Shown here one piece after another: positions 9,305 to 18,818 of a stretch of DNA of 64,000 bases. Source of the stretch: Treponema sp. (lineage in GTDB: Bacteria > Spirochaetota > Spirochaetia > Treponematales > Treponemataceae); assembly GCA_016286365.1 (NCBI GenBank), contig JAEESN010000001.1:62001-126000 (forward strand), given 5' to 3'. Position 1 is the stretch's first letter. Every line of letters starts with the position of its first letter. The notes under the pieces are model-generated. The model ran no database searches and had not been told where the DNA came from. It was given only the letters and a program-made list of their open reading frames with translations. Made by a program: the position numbers and the translations under genes.

Positions 9305-10867
9305 CTAATAATGAAGTCCAATTCCAAAGAAGATTTCGTAAGAAGAAGGATTAGCGCGCCAGTCTGTGTTTAAATATTTAGAAAGAAGCTTTCTTCCAAT
9401 ATCAATTCCAAGACTTCCACGCACTGTAAAGCTTGACCATTTTACAGGATAAACAAGAACTTCAAAGCCTGCAGCATAGTATCCGTCTTTTGGATTAAAC
9501 CATTCCTTTGTAACTTTATTATAGCTTAAACCAATGTCTATAAAAGGCGAAATCTGGCAGTCAAAATTAAAGTATGACATTATGCGTCCTGTAAAGTTCG
9601 TAGTAAAAAGATGGAATGGAAAATCAAGATTTAAGGTAATTACACCAATACTTTTTACAGCTTCCCATCCGTTTTCAAAATACTGAGTATCTCTTATACC
9701 GCGAAGGCGATCTCCAAAGTTTGTTCCATCAGTGCTTATAAAAGGATTTGATTCTATGCCGGTAAAAAGAAAGTATGTATAAAGATCTGCGCAAAAACCG
9801 ATGCGGTCAAGAAAATCAATTTTATCTGTATATTTTATATTAGAAAAGAACTTTCCTTCGAGCGAAAGGGAAGGGAAAAGCCTGTCTTTACTAAAGTTAT
9901 ATTCGTATGCATTAGAGATGGAAGCAGAAAGACCCGAGCGCATATCATTTTTCCAGTTGATTCGTCCGACAGAAAGTGAATGACTGAAGGTTATGGCAGG
10001 ACCAAGTAAATCTGAGTTCAACTGATTAATTCCATCCTTATCGTAATTTACGTTGAAAGAAAGCGAAGGTGAATAATTTAAATCTCCGTACCTTTTGAAC
10101 GAAGCAAGTTTAAACGGAACAGAAAAAGCTATGTTGTTATTAAAATAAAAATTGTCGTCATAAATATTGTAATCAAAGTTGTTGATTATTTTCTGGTAAA
10201 CTTCGAAAACATAAGAATGATTTTTTTTGGGAAGAGTAAACTTTAATCCTGTTTTTGTGCTGAACTCAGGAGTGTGTTCGCCGAATGTGTAATCAAGGGA
10301 ATAATCGTTTACAAAAACTGCATCAAAGATTCCGGCTTTAAAAGGATAGTCAAAGTCGAATTGTAAACCGATTTTATATTTTGTTTCGGCTCCCGATGTA
10401 TCTACGTGGAAGTTGAGCTCGGAATTCATTGTGTTCATTGTGCCAAGAAAGTTTGTGTCTTTAATCTTGAGTTTAAAAAGAAAACCGTCGTTCGAATCGT
10501 ACTTTGGATAAGGAACGGCGAGGATATGGATAGAATCTTCTGTTGTAACGTTTAAGGTAACAGGAGTGTAAGAATCTTTAGAAGAGGGTTTTCCGTATAC
10601 AAGCAGAACCTGAACAGAGGCAAAAGCACGTGTGTTTTTTAAGCGGGTTTCTAAATCTTCGCTGTATAATTCTACATCTTCTTTTGTTTCAAAGATTTTA
10701 TTGTAATCAACAGGGACAGCCTGCGAGATTGCATATTCACTTGTAACTGCAAGAAAATCCCATGAAGAAGGTTTTAATTCATAGTTTACCTTTTCGATTT
10801 TATAGCCCTGAGCATTCAGATTTACAAAGATAAAGAGAAAGACAAAAGCAGCAAAAAATCTTTTCAT
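9305..10867 (-). CDS. Omp85/BamA-family-like outer-membrane beta-barrel protein
   Basis: A 520-residue protein with a signal peptide (MKRFFAAFVFLFIFVNLNAQ). Residues about 20-125 look like one POTRA-type domain (ETRLKNTRAFASVQVLL, then PVTLNVTTED). The rest is alternating beta strand with frequent aromatic residues and closes with FFGIGLHY, an aromatic C-terminus expected of an outer-membrane barrel. YPKYDSNDGF and NFLGTMNTM resemble Omp85 strand-opening segments. It directly follows the WbaP-like gene (TAAATG junction), so it is probably in the same operon and may insert or export surface glycan-related products. It is shorter than true BamA, so it is a paralogue rather than the essential assembly factor. 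Confidence 0.6.
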   Translation of the reverse strand: MKRFFAAFVFLFIFVNLNAQGYKIEKVNYELKPSSWDFLAVTSEYAISQAVPVDYNKIFETKEDVELYSEDLETRLKNTRAFASVQVLLVYGKPSSKDSYTPVTLNVTTEDSIHILAVPYPKYDSNDGFLFKLKIKDTNFLGTMNTMNSELNFHVDTSGAETKYKIGLQFDFDYPFKAGIFDAVFVNDYSLDYTFGEHTPEFSTKTGLKFTLPKKNHSYVFEVYQKIINNFDYNIYDDNFYFNNNIAFSVPFKLASFKRYGDLNYSPSLSFNVNYDKDGINQLNSDLLGPAITFSHSLSVGRINWKNDMRSGLSASISNAYEYNFSKDRLFPSLSLEGKFFSNIKYTDKIDFLDRIGFCADLYTYFLFTGIESNPFISTDGTNFGDRLRGIRDTQYFENGWEAVKSIGVITLNLDFPFHLFTTNFTGRIMSYFNFDCQISPFIDIGLSYNKVTKEWFNPKDGYYAAGFEVLVYPVKWSSFTVRGSLGIDIGRKLLSKYLNTDWRANPSSYEIFFGIGLHY

Positions 10868-12331
10868 TTAATAGGCTCCTTTACCAACTAAGACAACACC
10901 AACGGTTTTTATTAAAATCCAGATATCAAGCCAGACAGACCAGTTCTGAATGTAATATGTATCGTAATAGATTCGCTCTTCGTAACTTGTCTCTGATCTT
11001 CCCGAAATCTGCCACATACCAGAAAGTCCCGGAGCAACAGAAACAACATAATCTTTATGAGAGCCGTATTTTTCAAGCTCATCCTTTGTTACAGGGCGCG
11101 GGCCTACAAAACTCATCTGACCTGTAAAAATATTTATAAGCTGAGGAAGTTCATCAAGGCTTGTTTTTCTTAAGAATTTACCGAACTTTGTTACACGAGG
11201 ATCATCTTTAAATTTTCTTTCGGCTTCCCATTCAGCTTTTCTTACAGGATCTGTTTTTAAGATTTCTTCGAGCATTTCCTGGGAGCGTATGTTCATGGAG
11301 CGGAATTTCCAGCATTTAAATTCTTTGCCATCTTTACCGATTCTTTTGTGTCCGTAGAAAACAGGGCCGCGCGAAGTAAGCTTTGTTAAAATCATCAGGA
11401 GGATGAAAACCGGAATCAGAATTGGAGAAAAGAACACGATGAGGAAAATATCTAATAATCTTTTTAAAATCAGGTTTGATCTGAATGTAAGGTTATGTGT
11501 AGAAGAAAATCCAATTATGCCGTCTATATCTTTAATGTGCTGTGTACTTGTAAAAGAGTTCTGAATTCTTGCAACAGAAATTGTGTAGCGGTAATTATTC
11601 ATCACTTCCGAGATGTTTCCCTTGTAGTCAACAATTACCGCATTTTTAATATTATATTCGTGAATAAAGTTAATTATGTCTGTGTCTTTTGGAGAAAAAA
11701 TCGGGATGCCCTTGTATTCTTTTTCTTTTACAGTTCCCGATTCGATTATAGCGCATGGATAGTAGCCAAGGTATCTTTTTGTCATCAACTTGTCGATTAC
11801 AGGAGCAGCGCTTAAATTATTGCTGTAGATAACGGCCGGAACACCATACCACTTTGTTTTAGAAAAAAGGACTTTTGTAATATCACGGATTCCAGGCAGG
11901 AGGAAGAGCGAAAAGATGAAGGCCAGAAGGAAGGCCATGATTAAGTGAAGGTCCTGAGTATAAGACTGAATGTTCTTTAAAAAAGCAAAACTGTTTTTCT
12001 GCGAAAAGATTGTAGAAAAAATGATTGTAGTGAATGAAAAGAATGTTCCCGTTGCATATTTTTTTACCTCTTCTGCAGGCGAAATCATAATGCCGGGATA
12101 AAGTCCAAGTATTGCAAAAAACAGAAGGATGATTGGTAAAAAGACAGTGTAGTTTATGAAAGATCTGAATTCTATATCGTGAGTGGCAATAAGGTTTACA
12201 AAAAAGAATCCTAAAATGATGCAGAACATGATTGTAAAAATATCGATGAGGAATGCTGAAAATCCAGTTACGAAAGTGCTTGTGCGGGGAAATTCTTTTT
12301 TGATGTAGGCCTTAAAGTCTGATAAATTCAT
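10868..12331 (-). CDS. Undecaprenyl-phosphate sugar phosphotransferase (WbaP-like initiating transferase)
   Basis: This inner-membrane enzyme loads the first sugar-1-phosphate onto undecaprenyl phosphate to start a surface polysaccharide. Four hydrophobic helices lie in the N-terminal 150 residues, then a CoA-binding-like domain. A membrane-associated helix (about 292-318) leads into the catalytic domain with KCWKFRSM, DDPRVTKFGKFLRKTSLDELPQ (Asp-Glu pair) and FVGPRP. I choose ATG 12331 (487 residues). An in-frame TTG at 12349 lies next to the -10 box and has no ribosome binding site. The first sugar (hexose, GalNAc or other) cannot be told from sequence. Confidence 0.9.
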   Translation of the reverse strand: MNLSDFKAYIKKEFPRTSTFVTGFSAFLIDIFTIMFCIILGFFFVNLIATHDIEFRSFINYTVFLPIILLFFAILGLYPGIMISPAEEVKKYATGTFFSFTTIIFSTIFSQKNSFAFLKNIQSYTQDLHLIMAFLLAFIFSLFLLPGIRDITKVLFSKTKWYGVPAVIYSNNLSAAPVIDKLMTKRYLGYYPCAIIESGTVKEKEYKGIPIFSPKDTDIINFIHEYNIKNAVIVDYKGNISEVMNNYRYTISVARIQNSFTSTQHIKDIDGIIGFSSTHNLTFRSNLILKRLLDIFLIVFFSPILIPVFILLMILTKLTSRGPVFYGHKRIGKDGKEFKCWKFRSMNIRSQEMLEEILKTDPVRKAEWEAERKFKDDPRVTKFGKFLRKTSLDELPQLINIFTGQMSFVGPRPVTKDELEKYGSHKDYVVSVAPGLSGMWQISGRSETSYEERIYYDTYYIQNWSVWLDIWILIKTVGVVLVGKGAY

Positions 12332-12337
12332 TAAATA

Positions 12338-12366
12338 ATTATATAACAAAAATTTCTAAAAAGCAA
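12338..12366 (-). promoter_or_regulatory. Promoter of the WbaP-like gene, leaderless geometry
   Basis: On the minus strand TTGCTT (12361-12366), a 17-base spacer and perfect TATAAT (12338-12343) are followed by six bases and then ATG (12331). No Shine-Dalgarno sequence is present. Confidence 0.75.
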
Positions 12367-12397
12367 TGTAAATATAAGGGGAGGGGGGAAGGGAGTA

Positions 12398-12426
12398 TAG
12401 AAATAATATCCAAAAAATATTAAAAT
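12398..12426 (+). promoter_or_regulatory. Possible promoter of the Wzi-like pair
   Basis: TAAAAT (12421-12426) stands six bases before the ATG at 12433, with TAGAAA (12398-12403) at 17 bases as a weak -35. A purine tract lies upstream (12378-12394). The geometry repeats that of neighbouring leaderless-type starts, but the boxes are weaker. Confidence 0.4.
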
Positions 12427-12432
12427 ATTGTT

Positions 12433-14226
12433 ATGAAAAAATTAAAACGATTATTCATTTTTATATTAGTAAATTTGTTATCAACAGGATTATTTGCATA
12501 CGAAATTAACGACACTCAGCAGGTTCCGGCAGGACACTGGATTTACGATGCCATGTATACAATCAATGCAGATGCACGAATTGTAAATGCCCTGGAAACT
12601 GCACCAATGAGCATTGGAGAACTCAAGTTTTATTTTAATCAGATTAATTACGATGACCTTTCGGATTTTTCTAAAGAACTTTATGAAGATGTAAAAAATT
12701 ATCTTTACCAGCCACGAACTTTTTATAACAAAGACGCCCTGGTTTTAAATTTTAATCTTGGTGTTAATCCGGAATTTTATTATAAAACAGGAACTACGAA
12801 CGACATAAATGATCCTGAGTATATTGACTGGACATTCGATTATTATTATAAAGACAACTTACTTACTCTCCCGATGTATATTGGATTTAGTAATTATTTT
12901 TCGATCGAGATGGATATGTTCATCGGTAAAAACTTTGGAGCCGCTAATTCTCCAAATGCATTTACAAATATTCCATTGGGATTAGAAGTAAATGATTTTG
13001 AATTCTTATGGCCACGCTATGCTTACGGAAGTACAGGATTATTTTTTGATAACTGGGGTGTGAGCTTCCATCTTGGAAAAGAAGGATTAACAATCGGTAA
13101 TACCCAGCTCAGAAGTATCATTTACGACAAATCATTTGAAACAGACAGTTATTCTCAGTTGAGTCTTTACACTAAATGGTTTAAGTATTCGCTTGATGTA
13201 GCGCAGGTTCAGGCAGAAAAATTTTTATATCTTCACGAAATAACTTTCAGACCATTTAGAAATTTTACATTTACAGCAGTAGAAGGCTCACAGTTAAACG
13301 GTTCATTCCAGCTGCGTTATTTAAATCCACTCATGATTATGCATTCTTACAGTTCATGGATAGAAAACATGACTAACAACGAAAGTGCATATTATTATGA
13401 AAACAATTTCTGTGCATATCTTGCATTCAGTTTTGATTATGTTCCAATAAAAAATCTTAGACTTTATGGTCTTTTTGCACAAAACGAAATTCAGGCATTT
13501 GGAGAACGTTCAGGAGATGGTTGCTATACTCCAGATAGTATAGGACTTCAGCTTGGAGCAGAATATACACTTCCTGTTTCTAAAGAAGATTTCTGGAAAT
13601 TTAATTTTGAAGCAGTTTATACTTCTCCATGGCTTTACATCAAACCTTCAAGAGAATCTAGTTTGATTCGTGAACGTAAAGATAACCTGAATGGACGATA
13701 TTTGAATGGTAACGGTGTTGTTACAACATGGATTGGTTCTCCTTATGGTCCTGACTCATTTGTTCTTGACTTTAAGGTTGAATATGCTAAACGAAAAAAA
13801 TATTCATTTACCTTTGATTATGAATTCTCTATTCATGGAGAAAACGGACTTTCTACACTTTATGATTCAAATAACTGGAATGACAATTTAAAAATCTTTA
13901 CATATTATCCATTTGTAAAACACATTCTTCTTAAAAAAGGAGCCCAGATGGATTACACAACAAATCCTAATGGAGACGATGTAGGGAATGTTTTACAGTA
14001 CGGCACACAGGATGAAGCCTTAGAAAGTGCAACAAACATGTGGATGAGCGGAGATCCTGCTTATCTTCATAAATTTACACTTGGAGCCGAATACTATTTT
14101 ACCAAAAATTTAAGCATAAACAGTCAGTTTGTGTATAATTTATTAATGGTAACCGCCGGTGGAAATACCGGATTTGCACATGGATTCGAAGCAGATTTTG
14201 CTTTAACATACAGATTATTTGACTAA
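12433..14226 (+). CDS. Capsule-assembly Wzi-like outer-membrane protein 1
   Basis: A 597-residue protein with a signal peptide (MKKLKRLFIFILVNLLSTGLFA). After a helical N-terminal part (QVPAGHWIYDAMYTINADARI; APMSIGELKFYFNQI) comes a long beta-strand region rich in Tyr, Phe and Trp, ending in FALTYRLFD. This resembles the Wzi family, outer-membrane barrels that bind capsule at the surface. The neighbouring gene is a paralogue with the same plan. The TAA overlaps the upstream boundary of the next open frame. Family assignment is from overall pattern, not from a decisive motif. Confidence 0.6.
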   Translation: MKKLKRLFIFILVNLLSTGLFAYEINDTQQVPAGHWIYDAMYTINADARIVNALETAPMSIGELKFYFNQINYDDLSDFSKELYEDVKNYLYQPRTFYNKDALVLNFNLGVNPEFYYKTGTTNDINDPEYIDWTFDYYYKDNLLTLPMYIGFSNYFSIEMDMFIGKNFGAANSPNAFTNIPLGLEVNDFEFLWPRYAYGSTGLFFDNWGVSFHLGKEGLTIGNTQLRSIIYDKSFETDSYSQLSLYTKWFKYSLDVAQVQAEKFLYLHEITFRPFRNFTFTAVEGSQLNGSFQLRYLNPLMIMHSYSSWIENMTNNESAYYYENNFCAYLAFSFDYVPIKNLRLYGLFAQNEIQAFGERSGDGCYTPDSIGLQLGAEYTLPVSKEDFWKFNFEAVYTSPWLYIKPSRESSLIRERKDNLNGRYLNGNGVVTTWIGSPYGPDSFVLDFKVEYAKRKKYSFTFDYEFSIHGENGLSTLYDSNNWNDNLKIFTYYPFVKHILLKKGAQMDYTTNPNGDDVGNVLQYGTQDEALESATNMWMSGDPAYLHKFTLGAEYYFTKNLSINSQFVYNLLMVTAGGNTGFAHGFEADFALTYRLFD

Positions 14227-14236
14227 GGGGATGTTA

Positions 14237-16162
14237 ATGAAAAAGGGATTATTGGTTTTATTTTTGCTGGGCATTGCTTTTAATGCATTCTGTCAGACTA
14301 ACAGTTCAGTTGATATAACTGATGATGTTTACGAATTTCTTTTAGATGCAGAAACTAAGGGACTTTGTAAGCCTCTTACAAATGTCAGACCATATTCAGA
14401 AAAATATGTATTAACTGTGTTAAACGAAATTCTTGAAAACGTTCAGAACAGCGAATCAAAAAATAAAGATTCAGAAATCGCAGTTATTAATGCCTATATA
14501 AAAAAATATGAGCATCCTGCAGAAGGCTTTTCGTGGAACAGATTAAACTATAATATTTCGAATAATAACGAAGAAACTCCTATTACTTTTAATATTGGGG
14601 CAAGTACACAGATGCTTTTTTCGGGCGGTGTATATAATGATTCTTCATTAAATACACTGGGGTACGAAGCATGGGGAAATCTTGATTTTTCGGGAGACCT
14701 TGGAAAAAATACATCTTATAAAACAACAGGATTTCTTGGACTTACTTCCATGCCATTAAAAGAAATGGGAGAATATACAATCGGTTACTGGTGGTATGAT
14801 TTAACTTCTGATCCAAGTCAAGAGGTTAACAATCCAAGAAAGATTAAAAAATTCAAGAATTTTTCTGTAATGCCATACAGTTATAAAAAACATTGGGATG
14901 GTTCATGCTACTATCTTGGAAAAGTTGATGCAGAAGGACTTGAAGGCTGGCCAATTGTTTCGAGCTTTGTATTCGGAATGACAGGTGAAATCAGAGCTTC
15001 TTTATTTGATAATAAACTTGATATTATTGCTGCTCGTCAGGACAGAGAGTGGGCCGGAATGGATAAAGGTTCGAGTCTTGTCTTAAACTCTAATGCAAGA
15101 CCGTTCTTTGGTGTAGAAGCAAGCCTTAAACTCTTTGATTTTTTACGTTTTTCTACATTAACCGGTGTACTTGAGTTCCCTAATCAGGAATATATGAATC
15201 AGGGGGCTTGGTATCAGCTTAATGATGATAGAACAAAAAAAGATGATTGGTCTGATCAGAAATATAACGACGGACAGTCTTTCCAGAATGCATTCAGTAT
15301 TGCAATGCTCGATGTAGATTATAAAAATTTCCATTTTGACTTTGGTAGTACAGCAATCTGGCCAAAACGTTTTGAACTTGGTTATATGTTCCCGCTCTTA
15401 GACAGAGTAGTTTACCAGAATGATATTGGTGACTATGATAACCTTGGTCTTTTTGGTGATATAAGTTATACCTTCCCAGGCTATGCAAAAATCTGGGGTT
15501 CTATATATCTTGAAGAATTGAATAGCGTAAAAGCTCACTTCTGGGAAAAGACAAGATGTATGTATGCTTACCAGGCAGGTACAAAGGTAAATATTCCATG
15601 GATCCCTTTTACAAACGTTTCTTTCCGCTATACAAAGGTTGAACCATTCTGCTATACACATAATGCTATCCGCTACCAGCCATGGTATTTTGGAAATTAC
15701 ATTGCAACTTCTTATACAAATAACGGACAGTCACTCGGTTATTACCTTGATCCAAACTCAGATGAATTCCTCCTTCGTGTTGAATCAAAGCCTTTAGCAG
15801 ACGCAAGCTTTGCATTCCAGTTTCAGCTTATCCGCCACGGTGTAGATTGGGGTAGCGAACAGGTTGTTGGAAGTAACATCTATTCTGAACTCGATCCTCA
15901 CGGAAGAGACAGTATGTATAAATACTTCCTCCACGATGGTGTTTATGAATGGATTACAGCATTTGCACTCGAAGCATCTTATAATTTTTCTAAATTCAAA
16001 GTGCCGGTACAACTCAACGCATCTGCAGGATATTACTACAACTGGTTTACAAAGGCAGATGGTGGTGCAAACACAAATACAGACTATCACAGATACAATA
16101 GCCCTGAATATCAGGATGTGAGTGGTTTTGTTTTGAGTCTTGGAATCAGAGCATTCTTTTAA
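14237..16162 (+). CDS. Capsule-assembly Wzi-like outer-membrane protein 2
   Basis: A 641-residue paralogue of the preceding gene: signal peptide (MKKGLLVLFLLGIAFNAFCQ), helical N-terminal segment (DDVYEFLLDAETKGLCKPL), then a barrel-like beta region that includes ARQDREWAGMDKGSSLVLNS and ends in LGIRAFF, with the terminal Phe expected of an outer-membrane barrel. I choose ATG 14237 because AAGGGG (14225-14230) sits six bases upstream. The in-frame TTG at 14219 and ATG at 14231 are too close to that site. Two adjacent Wzi-like proteins suggest division of labour or different glycan ligands; that is inference. Confidence 0.6.
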   Translation: MKKGLLVLFLLGIAFNAFCQTNSSVDITDDVYEFLLDAETKGLCKPLTNVRPYSEKYVLTVLNEILENVQNSESKNKDSEIAVINAYIKKYEHPAEGFSWNRLNYNISNNNEETPITFNIGASTQMLFSGGVYNDSSLNTLGYEAWGNLDFSGDLGKNTSYKTTGFLGLTSMPLKEMGEYTIGYWWYDLTSDPSQEVNNPRKIKKFKNFSVMPYSYKKHWDGSCYYLGKVDAEGLEGWPIVSSFVFGMTGEIRASLFDNKLDIIAARQDREWAGMDKGSSLVLNSNARPFFGVEASLKLFDFLRFSTLTGVLEFPNQEYMNQGAWYQLNDDRTKKDDWSDQKYNDGQSFQNAFSIAMLDVDYKNFHFDFGSTAIWPKRFELGYMFPLLDRVVYQNDIGDYDNLGLFGDISYTFPGYAKIWGSIYLEELNSVKAHFWEKTRCMYAYQAGTKVNIPWIPFTNVSFRYTKVEPFCYTHNAIRYQPWYFGNYIATSYTNNGQSLGYYLDPNSDEFLLRVESKPLADASFAFQFQLIRHGVDWGSEQVVGSNIYSELDPHGRDSMYKYFLHDGVYEWITAFALEASYNFSKFKVPVQLNASAGYYYNWFTKADGGANTNTDYHRYNSPEYQDVSGFVLSLGIRAFF

Positions 16163-16170
16163 TTAAGAAA

Positions 16171-17268
16171 TCAATCAAGTCGTTCATGCTTTTCTACCAG
16201 TTCCTTAATTTTTTTCTGGAAAACTTCTGGTGAGAACTGCTGAACGTGCTTTGTAAATGCTTTACGGTCTTCAAATTTACTGATATTTTCTTCGAAGGTG
16301 TTTATACAGTTTACAAGAGACGGTACATTCTGTTCTTCGAAGAAAAGACCTGTAACTCCCTCTAAAATTGAATCTAAAGCACCGCCTTTTTTATAGGCAA
16401 GAACAGGACAGCCGGCAGCATTTGCCTCTACAGGGATAATACCAAAATCTTCGATGCCTGGGAAAATAAGTGCTCTTGCCTGCGAAAGATATTTCTGAAC
16501 ATCCTTATCGCTGACTCTTCCCGTAAAATGAATAAAGCCTGTCTTTTCGTATTTTTTTGCATCCTTAGATTTTCCATCCCCGATTACGACAAGCTGTTTT
16601 TTCGCTTTAATACAAGCCTGGATAGCAAGGTCTGCGCGTTTGTAGCCTACAAGCTGCCCGAAGAAAAGATAAAAATCCTTTGGCTCTCTTTTATTGATTA
16701 TGTATTTTTCTATATCGCATGGCGGGTAGATGATGTCGCATTCACGGTTGTAATAGCGTTTGATTCTTTTTGCAACGTAATGGGAGTTTGCAACAAAATG
16801 GTCAACAAGATTAGAAGACATTACATCCCACTGGCGGAGATTTGGAATCATCTTTTTCATAAAAAAGCGTACGAGCGGATTAGATTTACGGAAGTATTCA
16901 TGATACATATCCCATAAGTAGCGCATTGGTGTGTGGCAGTAACAAAGATGGAAGGCATCCGGAGCAGGGCATACACCTTTAGCAGGACCTGATTCACTGG
17001 AGATGATTAAATCATAAGAAGTTAAATCTAAATCCATTAAAGCTTTTGGCATGAATGGCATGTATTTCTGGTAGACCTTTTTTGCAAATGGCCAGCGGTT
17101 TATTTTTGTCGTAAAGATATTGTGCTTTTTAATTTCATCACTGATTTTAGAAGGGTCGTAAACATTTGTGTAAATATCAGCCTGGGGGTAAAGGCGACAT
17201 AATTCTTCTAAAACCTTTTCTCCGCCACGCATGGTAACAAGCCAGTAATGAACAATTGCAACTTTCAT
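16171..17268 (-). CDS. GT4 glycosyltransferase (WbaZ/mannosyltransferase-like)
   Basis: A 365-residue GT-B fold enzyme acting at the cytoplasmic face on a lipid-linked glycan. The N-terminal half has MKVAIVHYWLVTMRGGEKVL, a start seen in WbaZ-like O-antigen mannosyltransferases, and CYCHTPMRYLWDMYHEY. The C-terminal half has FFGQLVGYKRADLAIQAC, FTGRVSDKDVQKYLSQA and the nucleotide-sugar motif FPGIEDFGIIPVEANAAGCPVLAYKKGG. Mannose as donor sugar is plausible, since manC lies elsewhere in the window, but is not proven. GGAG seven bases upstream supports the ATG. It converges with the Wzi-like genes with no clear terminator between. Confidence 0.85.
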   Translation of the reverse strand: MKVAIVHYWLVTMRGGEKVLEELCRLYPQADIYTNVYDPSKISDEIKKHNIFTTKINRWPFAKKVYQKYMPFMPKALMDLDLTSYDLIISSESGPAKGVCPAPDAFHLCYCHTPMRYLWDMYHEYFRKSNPLVRFFMKKMIPNLRQWDVMSSNLVDHFVANSHYVAKRIKRYYNRECDIIYPPCDIEKYIINKREPKDFYLFFGQLVGYKRADLAIQACIKAKKQLVVIGDGKSKDAKKYEKTGFIHFTGRVSDKDVQKYLSQARALIFPGIEDFGIIPVEANAAGCPVLAYKKGGALDSILEGVTGLFFEEQNVPSLVNCINTFEENISKFEDRKAFTKHVQQFSPEVFQKKIKELVEKHERLD

Positions 17269-17356
17269 CGTAACGCTCCATATTCTCTAAATAAGAAAAC
17301 TATCATAAATATTAACATAAATTGATTTTTTTTGCTATTTATTGTAATTTGACTTT

Positions 17357-18784
17357 ATGCATTTTAAACGGATAATTTTATTTTTTTTGTTATTTTTTCT
17401 TATGACAACCTCTTTTGCTATTGAATCGGACAATCAAAACAATACAAAAGATAATAAAACTCAGAATAATGAAACTAATACGGAAGAAGGAATTAATCCA
17501 TATACACAGCCAGATTTACGGCATTACTGCATCATAGGTACAGAAATCTTTTTCTATGATTTATTTTTTAACTGGTTTGATCTTATATATCTTGACGAAG
17601 CGTATGCAGATATTTCTTTTGAATCTATGTGGAATAACATTACAGGACCATGGATCTGGGAAAATGATGAGTTTCATATAAATCAAATATATCATCCGCT
17701 GCAGGGAGCTTTTTATTTTAATATGGGGCGTTCGAACGGATTATCTTTTTATGGTTCAGTGCTTACTAATTTTACTGCAAGTTTAATCTGGGAATATTTA
17801 TGGGAAGTTCAGGAACCTTCTGTAAATGATATGATTTTTACTAATATCACAGGTTCTTATGTTGGTGAAATCCTTCACAGAACTTATAAAGCTATAGAAG
17901 AGGATAATCCGGTTCTTGCATTTTTTACAAATCCGCAGGCAGGAATTAACAGATTTTTAACAGGTCAGAAATCTCCTGATGTTGATGGAAAGATTTCTTA
18001 TTATACATGTTATTCAGGTTTTAATTTTATTTTTTCCGGTTTAACTAATGATGTAATTAATACTAATCAGAGTGATTTTGATAAAAAAGCTGGTGGTGAT
18101 TTAGGCGTTTATTATGTTTATAACAATCCCTATGGGCATAATACCAAGGAACCTCTTGATCAGTTTGAATTTGAAGTACGAAGTATATGGTCTAATGATG
18201 ATGTATTTTTTAATATTTTCTCTGATGGTCTTTTATATTCTAAAAGCGTGAATTTTTCTAATCCAACAACATTAGGATTAGGTTTTAATTATGATGTTAT
18301 TTTCTCTCCTGATATAAAATATAATAACAATGCACTTGGTCTTACATTCAGACAGATAGATATATTTCAGAATGAAGATGAATTAAAGTGGGGCTTTGGA
18401 GTAAATCTGGCTTTTTTTAATTGTATTGAATATAACGCATATTATAAAAATCCTGATGAATCAATTTCTAACATACGTGTTTATAGTCTTGATATTGGTT
18501 TGAATTGTAAACAGTGGTTAGAGTTCAAAAGCGATTTCTGGGGAAGATTTTATCTTAACTCTGCATTCTCTTTATATAAAACTCTTCCACTTGTAAAAAG
18601 CCAGAATGAAGAAACAGGTTTTACGATTTTAGCTTATTGTAATACAGGTTATGAACATAAGATTTGGAATGATTTTTCACTTGGTGTTTCGGGATATTTC
18701 TGCATCGATAAAAGTTTTAATGAATACAACAATCAATTTCATTATTTTATGATTCCAAGGATTTATGTAAGTTATAGTATGTAA
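17357..18784 (+). CDS. DUF3943-type exported protein
   Basis: A 475-residue protein with a signal peptide (MHFKRIILFFLLFFLMTTSF) and a low-complexity Asn/Asp/Thr linker (residues about 23-45). Then comes a segment with IYHPLQGAFYFNMGRSNGLS, ASLIWEYLWEVQEPSVNDMI and TGSYVGEILHR, which I recognise as the DUF3943 signature. The remaining two-thirds is beta-rich and ends in YVSYSM, compatible with an outer-membrane barrel. Function is unknown. A TGTAAT box lies eight bases before ATG, with no Shine-Dalgarno sequence. Confidence 0.7.
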   Translation: MHFKRIILFFLLFFLMTTSFAIESDNQNNTKDNKTQNNETNTEEGINPYTQPDLRHYCIIGTEIFFYDLFFNWFDLIYLDEAYADISFESMWNNITGPWIWENDEFHINQIYHPLQGAFYFNMGRSNGLSFYGSVLTNFTASLIWEYLWEVQEPSVNDMIFTNITGSYVGEILHRTYKAIEEDNPVLAFFTNPQAGINRFLTGQKSPDVDGKISYYTCYSGFNFIFSGLTNDVINTNQSDFDKKAGGDLGVYYVYNNPYGHNTKEPLDQFEFEVRSIWSNDDVFFNIFSDGLLYSKSVNFSNPTTLGLGFNYDVIFSPDIKYNNNALGLTFRQIDIFQNEDELKWGFGVNLAFFNCIEYNAYYKNPDESISNIRVYSLDIGLNCKQWLEFKSDFWGRFYLNSAFSLYKTLPLVKSQNEETGFTILAYCNTGYEHKIWNDFSLGVSGYFCIDKSFNEYNNQFHYFMIPRIYVSYSM

Positions 18785-18813
18785 AAAAAACCGGCATCGT
18801 TTGCCGGTTTTTT
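18783..18813. terminator. Bidirectional terminator between convergent genes
   Basis: AACCGGCA (18789-18796) pairs with TGCCGGTT (18802-18809) around a five-base loop, with A-run and T-run flanks on both sides. It serves the DUF3943 gene on plus and the cytidylyltransferase operon on minus. Confidence 0.9.
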
Positions 18814-18818
18814 AATCT

